DNA of 64,000 nucleotides from assembly GCA_002694465.1 (NCBI GenBank), contig NZMG01000054.1, forward strand, positions 62,001 through 126,000, in the 5' to 3' direction. The notes beneath the pieces were generated by a model. The model was not told the origin of the DNA. It did not search any database and saw only the letters and a program-made list of their open reading frames with translations. The DNA comes from Flavobacteriaceae bacterium. GTDB taxonomy: Bacteria; Bacteroidota; Bacteroidia; Flavobacteriales; Flavobacteriaceae. Position 1 is the stretch's first letter. Each line of letters opens with the position of its first letter. The translations under genes and the position numbers were made by a program. Positions 59,895 to 64,000 of this stretch are shown here, in pieces.

Positions 59895-59986
59895 ATACTT
59901 CTTATGTATAGGTTCTTATATCAGCCCCAACTGTAACAAGAACTGCATTAAACGGGCCTAAGCGGGGGCTGGCCCGTTTTTTTTTA
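59895..59986 (+). ncRNA. candidate small RNA 1 with C-rich loop and GC-rich terminator
   Basis: The unit has a -7-like TAAATTTA (59883-59890), a leader with TTATGTATA (59902-59910), a hairpin GGTTCTT (59911-59917)/AAGAACT (59938-59944) enclosing CAG-CCCCAA-CTG (59922-59933), then the terminator AACGGGCC (59951-59958)/GGCCCGTT (59971-59978) followed by a T run. The terminator loop contains GGGGGCT, whose GGGGCTG form (59965-59971) is the exact complement of CAGCCCC (59922-59928), so alternative folds are possible. The -33 spacing is short (15 nt), so the promoter is weaker than that of unit 2. No known RNA family recognised. Confidence 0.55.
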
Positions 59987-60092
59987 ACTTACAATTTATC
60001 AAGAATTACAGTCTATAAGTAAGAAAAATAGGTCAAAAAACGTTAAAAACATCGATGAAATACATATATGACAGATAAAATGCAATAAAATA

Positions 60093-60123
60093 TTTGGATT
60101 AATAAAATTTACGTGTATATTTG
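60093..60123 (+). promoter_or_regulatory. consensus promoter of candidate small RNA 2
   Basis: TTTG at 60093-60096, a 19-nt spacer and TATATTTG at 60116-60123 match the Bacteroidota promoter consensus in both elements and in spacing. The start site should fall near 60,128-60,131. Confidence 0.75.
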
Positions 60124-60127
60124 AAAT

Positions 60128-60219
60128 CTATTTATGTTATGAATTTGATTCATCGCAAGCCCCAAATGCGATGGATCGCAAAAAAAGAGAAGCAGTGCCC
60201 CAACTGCTTCTTTTTTTTT
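60128..60219 (+). ncRNA. candidate small RNA 2 with C-rich loops
   Basis: About 90 nt follow a full consensus promoter. TTATGTTAT (60132-60140) matches the leader of unit 1. An 11-bp hairpin with one U-G pair, GATTCATCGCA (60147-60157)/TGCGATGGATC (60167-60177), has a 9-nt loop AGCCCCAAA. The terminator GAAGCAGT (60189-60196)/ACTGCTTC (60203-60210) has the loop GCCCCA and a long T run. The closing element CAGTGCCCCAACTG repeats the CAG-CCCCAA-CTG shape of unit 1. The terminator also serves the converging ABC exporter gene. No known family recognised; a role through pairing with G-rich RNA is only inferred. Confidence 0.6.
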
Positions 60220-62041
60220 ATACCAACGATTGCATTTCTACGAGACTGTAATAGGTTCCTTTTTTCTGAAGAAGGTCTGCGTGCTTTCCTTGCTCTACAA
60301 TTTTACCTTTTGAAAGGACTACAATAGTATCTGCGTTTTGTATTGTAGATAGTCTGTGTGCTATTACCACCGAAGTTCTATTCTTCATCATGTTTTCTAA
60401 AGCATCTTGTACGAGTCTCTCGCTTTCTGTATCAAGGGCCGAAGTTGCTTCGTCCAAAATCATAATAGGTGGGTTCTTTAAAACTGCACGGGCAATGCTT
60501 AAACGTTGTTTTTGACCCCCACTTAATTTATTGCCACTATCGCCAATATTAGTATTGATGCCATCGGGTAAAGTTTCTACAAACTCCCAAGCATTTGCTA
60601 CTTTTAATGCGTCAATAATTTCGTCATCCGTAGCTTCTTTATTAGCAACAAGAAGGTTTCCTTTAATGGTATCGTTAAATAGAATAGAGTCTTGAGTAAC
60701 TAGTCCCATTAATCCGCGAAGTGATCTTAATGAAATATTTTTTATCCCCATTCCATCTACTTTTATATCACCCATGTTTACATCATAAAAACGAGTTAAG
60801 AGATTGGCAATGGTACTCTTACCACTTCCACTTTGGCCTACTAGCGCAACCGTATGTCCTTTTGGTACTTTTAATGAAAAGTCCTTTAAAACCCATTCTT
60901 TTTCATATTTAAAAGATATGTTTTCAATACTTATCTCATCCGTAAAACCTTCTTTTTCAATAGCATCAAGCTCATCCTTAATGGTAGATTCTGTTTCTAA
61001 AATTTCTAATATTCTTTCGGCAGCAGCATTTCCTTTTTTAACACTATAACTCGCCTTACTTATGGATTTTGCCGGATCCAAAATTTGATAGGCTAGAAGC
61101 ATGTACACTAAAAATAATTCTGTATCAAGCGTTCCTTGTACAAGAACCATTCTACCACCATACCAAAGAATAATGGCTATCACAGATATTCCTAAAAACT
61201 CACTAACGGGTACAGCTAAGTTTTGACGATTTAATAAGGAATTCGAAAATTTGAATAACCTATCTGTAGTGTGCTTAAATTTATCATTGAAAATAGGCTC
61301 AGCATTAAATCCTTTTATGATTTTAAGTCCCCCCAAGGTTTCTTCCAAAATAGATAGAAATGCACCCTGTTCTTTTTGAACTCTATCCGATTTACTTTTT
61401 AAGCTTTTTCCCACCCTTGTAATTAGATATCCAGAAATAGGAATAAATATGAATACAAATAGCGTTAATTGTGGGCTAATGATAATCATAGTAACGAGTG
61501 CAAAAAGAATCGTTAGTGGCTCCTTTATAAACATTTCTAATATGGAAAGAAATGAACTTTGAATTTCATTAACATCACTTGTAATTCGCGACATGGTATC
61601 TCCTTTTTGTTTTTCAGAAAAGAAGGAAATGGGTAGTACGAGTGTCTTTTTATACAAATCGTTTCGTATGTCCTTTATGATACCGTTTCTAAGAAACGTA
61701 ATAAAATACATAGATAAATAACCAAAAATGTTTTTTATTAAAAAGGTGCTTATCACCAAAATAATCATAAAGAGTAGCGCGTCTCCAGCTCCTTCATTAG
61801 CTCTTTGAGTTACAAAGTAATTTAGATAGTCTTCCACAAACTTACCTATGTTTTTAAGCCCAGTAAATTCTGGTTCTACGGTAAGTTGTTCCGTTTTATT
61901 GAACAATACGCGTAGCATGGGAAACAACGAAAGCATCGCAAGTGTCCCAAACAAAGCATAAAAAATATTACAGATAATGTTTAGGATTCCATACTTTTTG
62001 TACGGAAGGGCATAACGGATAATTTTTTTGAAATAGTTCAT
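60218..62041 (-). CDS. MsbA-like ABC exporter (transmembrane + ATPase half-transporter)
   Basis: 607 residues. Six transmembrane helices in the first 310 residues, then the nucleotide-binding domain: Walker A VGQSGSGKST, ABC signature LSGGQKQR, Walker B IMILDEATSAL and the switch His (VIAHRLSTI). This is the homodimeric exporter type that flips lipids or exports small molecules; MsbA-like lipid A flipping is possible but not provable. Its ATG overlaps the stop of the phosphosugar mutase gene by one base, so both are coupled. Inner membrane. Confidence 0.94.
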   Translation of the reverse strand: MNYFKKIIRYALPYKKYGILNIICNIFYALFGTLAMLSLFPMLRVLFNKTEQLTVEPEFTGLKNIGKFVEDYLNYFVTQRANEGAGDALLFMIILVISTFLIKNIFGYLSMYFITFLRNGIIKDIRNDLYKKTLVLPISFFSEKQKGDTMSRITSDVNEIQSSFLSILEMFIKEPLTILFALVTMIIISPQLTLFVFIFIPISGYLITRVGKSLKSKSDRVQKEQGAFLSILEETLGGLKIIKGFNAEPIFNDKFKHTTDRLFKFSNSLLNRQNLAVPVSEFLGISVIAIILWYGGRMVLVQGTLDTELFLVYMLLAYQILDPAKSISKASYSVKKGNAAAERILEILETESTIKDELDAIEKEGFTDEISIENISFKYEKEWVLKDFSLKVPKGHTVALVGQSGSGKSTIANLLTRFYDVNMGDIKVDGMGIKNISLRSLRGLMGLVTQDSILFNDTIKGNLLVANKEATDDEIIDALKVANAWEFVETLPDGINTNIGDSGNKLSGGQKQRLSIARAVLKNPPIMILDEATSALDTESERLVQDALENMMKNRTSVVIAHRLSTIQNADTIVVLSKGKIVEQGKHADLLQKKGTYYSLVEMQSLV

Positions 62042-63744
62042 TAATGGATGTTCAAATCTTGAATGATAGCGGCTATTTTTTCTTGAAGACCCTCTTCATT
62101 TTTGCCGTTAACGCTGATATAAAATTTAATTTTTGGTTCGGTGCCACTGGGGCGTACTGCAATTTTGCTTCCATCCTCAGTGTAAAATATAAGGACATTC
62201 GATTTTGGAATTTGTATGGCAGAACTCGAACCGGTTAAAAGGTTTTTCGAAAGACTCGTTTTGTAATCTTCGATACATATAACACTACTTCCTGCAATTT
62301 TAGTGGGTGGATTGTTGCGGTAGGTTTTCAATATTTCCTGTATTTCCTCAGCACCACTTTTTCCTTTCTTTACCATCGAAATTAATTTTTCCTGGTAATA
62401 CCCAAACTCCTTATAAATTTCTTGAAGATACATATAAATACTACTTCCTTCGGCTTTCTTTTGGGCTGCAATTTCACAACTAAGTAGGGTAGCAGTCACG
62501 GCATCCTTATCCCGAACAAAATCTCCCACCATATACCCAAAGCTTTCTTCACCACCTCCAATAAGAGTAAGTTCTGGGAAATCCTTAATCATTTTTGCAA
62601 TCCACTTAAACCCTGTAAGGCCTTCCATATAGGTTACACCAAAGGCTTCCACAATTTTTTGAATCATTGGAGTGGAGACGATGGTAGAACCTACAAATTG
62701 CTTTCCATTGAGTTTTCCAGCCTTTTTCCATTGTTCTAACAAGAAATGTGTTTTTATAATCATGGCTTGGTTTCCGTTTAATAAAACCATTGTGCCTTGT
62801 GGATTTCGCACTGCGATTCCCAATCGGTCACAGTCTGGATCGGTACCAATTACGATATCTGCTTTTTCTTTTTCAGCTAATTCCAGAGCCATTTTTAATG
62901 CTTCGGGCTCTTCGGGGTTGGGTGAAACAACGGTTGGAAAATCGCCATTAGGTTCTGCTTGTGCTTCAACTATGGAAAGATTTTTATATCCAGCTTCTTC
63001 AAGCACCCGAGGAATCATGGTAATGGAGGTACCATGAAGGGAAGTGAAAACAATTTTTAAGTTGTCTTTTGCCTCTTTTGAGGTATGAAAGCTTCCATTT
63101 TTTAAAGAAGCTTCTGAAAAGGGAGTATCTACCTCCTCATCTATAAATTGAATGAGCTCTTTGTTAGCTTCAAATTTAATATCTGCATATTCCAATGCAT
63201 TTATTTCCGCTATAATCTCCTCGTCCTGTGGGGGAACCAATTGTCCTCCATCTTGCCAATACACTTTATACCCATTGTACTCTGGCGGATTGTGAGAAGC
63301 CGTTAAAACAATCCCGCAATGACAATTTAGGTAGCGAACGGCGAAGGAAAGTTCTGGTGTAGGACGTAAGTCTGAAAATAAATAGACTTTAATTCCGTTT
63401 GCTGAAAAAACATCGGCAACCACTTTGGCCAATTCTTTACTATTGTGTCTGCAATCGTATGCAATGGCAACTTTTATGTCTTCAGAAGGAAACGATTTGT
63501 TTAGATAATTTGAAAGTCCTTGGGTGTTTTTTCCGAGGGTGTATTTATTAATTCTATTGTCACCGACCCCCATAATGCCGCGCATTCCACCCGTTCCAAA
63601 TTCTAAATTTTTATAGAAACTGTCTTCAAGAGTTTCAGAATCGTAGGCGATAAGCTCTTTGATGGTATGCTGAGTTTCAGTATCAAAAGTAGGAGTGAGC
63701 CATGTATTGGCTTTTTCTAAAATAATGGGATCGATGTATCTCAT
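62041..63744 (-). CDS. phosphohexomutase (phosphoglucomutase/phosphomannomutase family)
   Basis: 567 residues. The active-site serine lies in LTASHNPPEYNGYKVYW, the metal-binding loop in GTDPDCDRLGIAV, the sugar-binding loop in GGGEESFGYM and the C-terminal phosphate-binding loop in VRPSGTEPKIKFY. The length fits the long phosphoglucomutase/phosphomannomutase type. It interconverts sugar 1- and 6-phosphates for polysaccharide or glycogen synthesis. It is coupled to the ABC exporter downstream and is 50 bp from the glycosyltransferase upstream, suggesting a cell-envelope polysaccharide or lipid pathway. Confidence 0.94.
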   Translation of the reverse strand: MRYIDPIILEKANTWLTPTFDTETQHTIKELIAYDSETLEDSFYKNLEFGTGGMRGIMGVGDNRINKYTLGKNTQGLSNYLNKSFPSEDIKVAIAYDCRHNSKELAKVVADVFSANGIKVYLFSDLRPTPELSFAVRYLNCHCGIVLTASHNPPEYNGYKVYWQDGGQLVPPQDEEIIAEINALEYADIKFEANKELIQFIDEEVDTPFSEASLKNGSFHTSKEAKDNLKIVFTSLHGTSITMIPRVLEEAGYKNLSIVEAQAEPNGDFPTVVSPNPEEPEALKMALELAEKEKADIVIGTDPDCDRLGIAVRNPQGTMVLLNGNQAMIIKTHFLLEQWKKAGKLNGKQFVGSTIVSTPMIQKIVEAFGVTYMEGLTGFKWIAKMIKDFPELTLIGGGEESFGYMVGDFVRDKDAVTATLLSCEIAAQKKAEGSSIYMYLQEIYKEFGYYQEKLISMVKKGKSGAEEIQEILKTYRNNPPTKIAGSSVICIEDYKTSLSKNLLTGSSSAIQIPKSNVLIFYTEDGSKIAVRPSGTEPKIKFYISVNGKNEEGLQEKIAAIIQDLNIH

Positions 63745-63793
63745 TCGTTGAATTATTCTCGATAAGAAAGTGCAAAAATAGCGATTATTACCG

Positions 63794-64000
63794 TTATTCT
63801 TTTAAGTTTAGCACTTCTTTAATATGGTAGTTTTTTGCCTGCTTTTTGTTTCGAAGGATTAATTCGCCTAAAAATCCTGCCACAAAAAACTGACTCCCAA
63901 GAATCATAGCAACTAGGGCAATATAAAATTGTGGGCGCTCGGTTAATAATCTACCCGAAGTATTAATAAATAGCTTGTCAATCCCTAAGTATAGTGCAAA
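63794..64000 (-). CDS. C-terminal end of a membrane glycosyltransferase (family 2-like), truncated at window edge
   Basis: 68 codons before a stop at 63794, open to the right edge. The visible part has a hydrophobic segment (FYIALVAMILGSQFFVAGFL) followed by GELILRNKKQAKNYHIKEVL, typical of the C-terminal membrane end of family 2 glycosyltransferases of the dolichyl-phosphate-mannose or GtrB type. The catalytic domain lies outside the window. It is on the same strand as the phosphosugar mutase and exporter, in line with an envelope glycan pathway. Confidence 0.65.
   Translation of the reverse strand, partial: FALYLGIDKLFINTSGRLLTERPQFYIALVAMILGSQFFVAGFLGELILRNKKQAKNYHIKEVLNLKE

Larger units (their letters stand above)
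59738..60217. other. intergenic region with two candidate small RNA genes
   Basis: 480 bp between the divergent sigma factor gene and the converging ABC exporter gene. It holds the sigma promoter (minus strand, not resolved) and two plus-strand promoter-hairpin-terminator units at about 59,895-59,986 and 60,128-60,219. The 100 bp between them is AT-rich and otherwise featureless. No protein gene is convincing here. Confidence 0.7.

Noticed and set aside
60121..60327. small plus-strand protein over the second candidate small RNA
   Set aside because: The frame includes the terminator hairpin and T run and continues antisense into the ABC exporter gene. The CCCCAA loops and consensus promoter fit an RNA better.

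Overview
The window is chromosomal DNA of a low-GC member of the Bacteroidota, almost certainly a marine or aquatic Flavobacteriaceae. The evidence is: type IX secretion (T9SS) C-terminal sorting domains on three proteins, DUF2490, DUF6088 and Bacteroidota-type integrase families, a large single-chain PurL, promoters of the form TTTG-N19-TAnnTTTG, no obvious Shine-Dalgarno sites, and gene neighbourhoods typical of marine flavobacteria. I cannot name the species.

Layout. (1) 1-6,924 is the end of an integrated island abutting the 3' end of a tRNA-Ser(TGA) gene. It holds a tyrosine integrase, an excisionase-like HTH protein, an unknown element-type protein, a single-chain (type IIG-like) restriction-modification enzyme with a small partner, and the start of an AbiEi/DUF6088-type antitoxin gene that runs off the left edge. 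(2) 7,198-13,194 is a signalling block: a CheY-like receiver, a PAS histidine kinase, a membrane PAS protein without a kinase domain, and a receiver-sigma54 activator. (3) 13,524-22,472 holds single-function genes: nitroreductase, Cu/Zn superoxide dismutase lipoprotein, DUF2490, a sortilin-like BNR protein, Hsp20, TauE permease, LysM protein, an alpha/beta hydrolase and DUF3291. (4) 22,640-30,441 is a peptide and metabolite hydrolase cluster: amidohydrolase fused to a TolB-like propeller, YdeI-like protein, M1 and M28 peptidases and a TolB-like protein.

(5) 30,548-39,087 is an accessory region with strongly varying base composition. After an aldose epimerase lacking a normal start codon comes a three-gene cluster: a haem c lipoprotein, a LodA/GoxA-type cysteine-tryptophylquinone enzyme and its LodB-type flavoprotein maturase. 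A very AT-rich membrane protein, a 21-bp repeat array, a small XRE-like coiled-coil protein, a REP-like palindrome and a CAP-domain protein follow. (6) 39,144-47,433 is a fatty-acid beta-oxidation operon (acyl-CoA ligase, MarR regulator, HAD/enoyl-CoA hydratase fusion, thiolase, acyl-CoA dehydrogenase) with a perfect 8+2+8 palindrome at the marR promoter and a four-helix-bundle gene inserted between repeat tracts. (7) 47,541-64,000 is mostly core: purL, two large T9SS cargo proteins, an rRNA cytosine methyltransferase, an ECF sigma/anti-sigma/CpxP-like set, an MsbA-like ABC exporter, a phosphosugar mutase and the end of a glycosyltransferase.

The observations I consider most worth following are: (a) the haem c + LodA-like + LodB-like triad, which could be a quinoprotein feeding electrons to a cytochrome instead of O2; (b) two tandem candidate small RNAs at 59.9-60.2 kb, each with its own promoter-like sequence, a hairpin with a CCCCAA apical loop and a strong terminator; (c) the 21-bp repeat array beside an XRE-like protein; (d) the repeat-flanked four-helix-bundle gene inside the beta-oxidation operon. 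No CRISPR array, rRNA or complete insertion sequence was seen.
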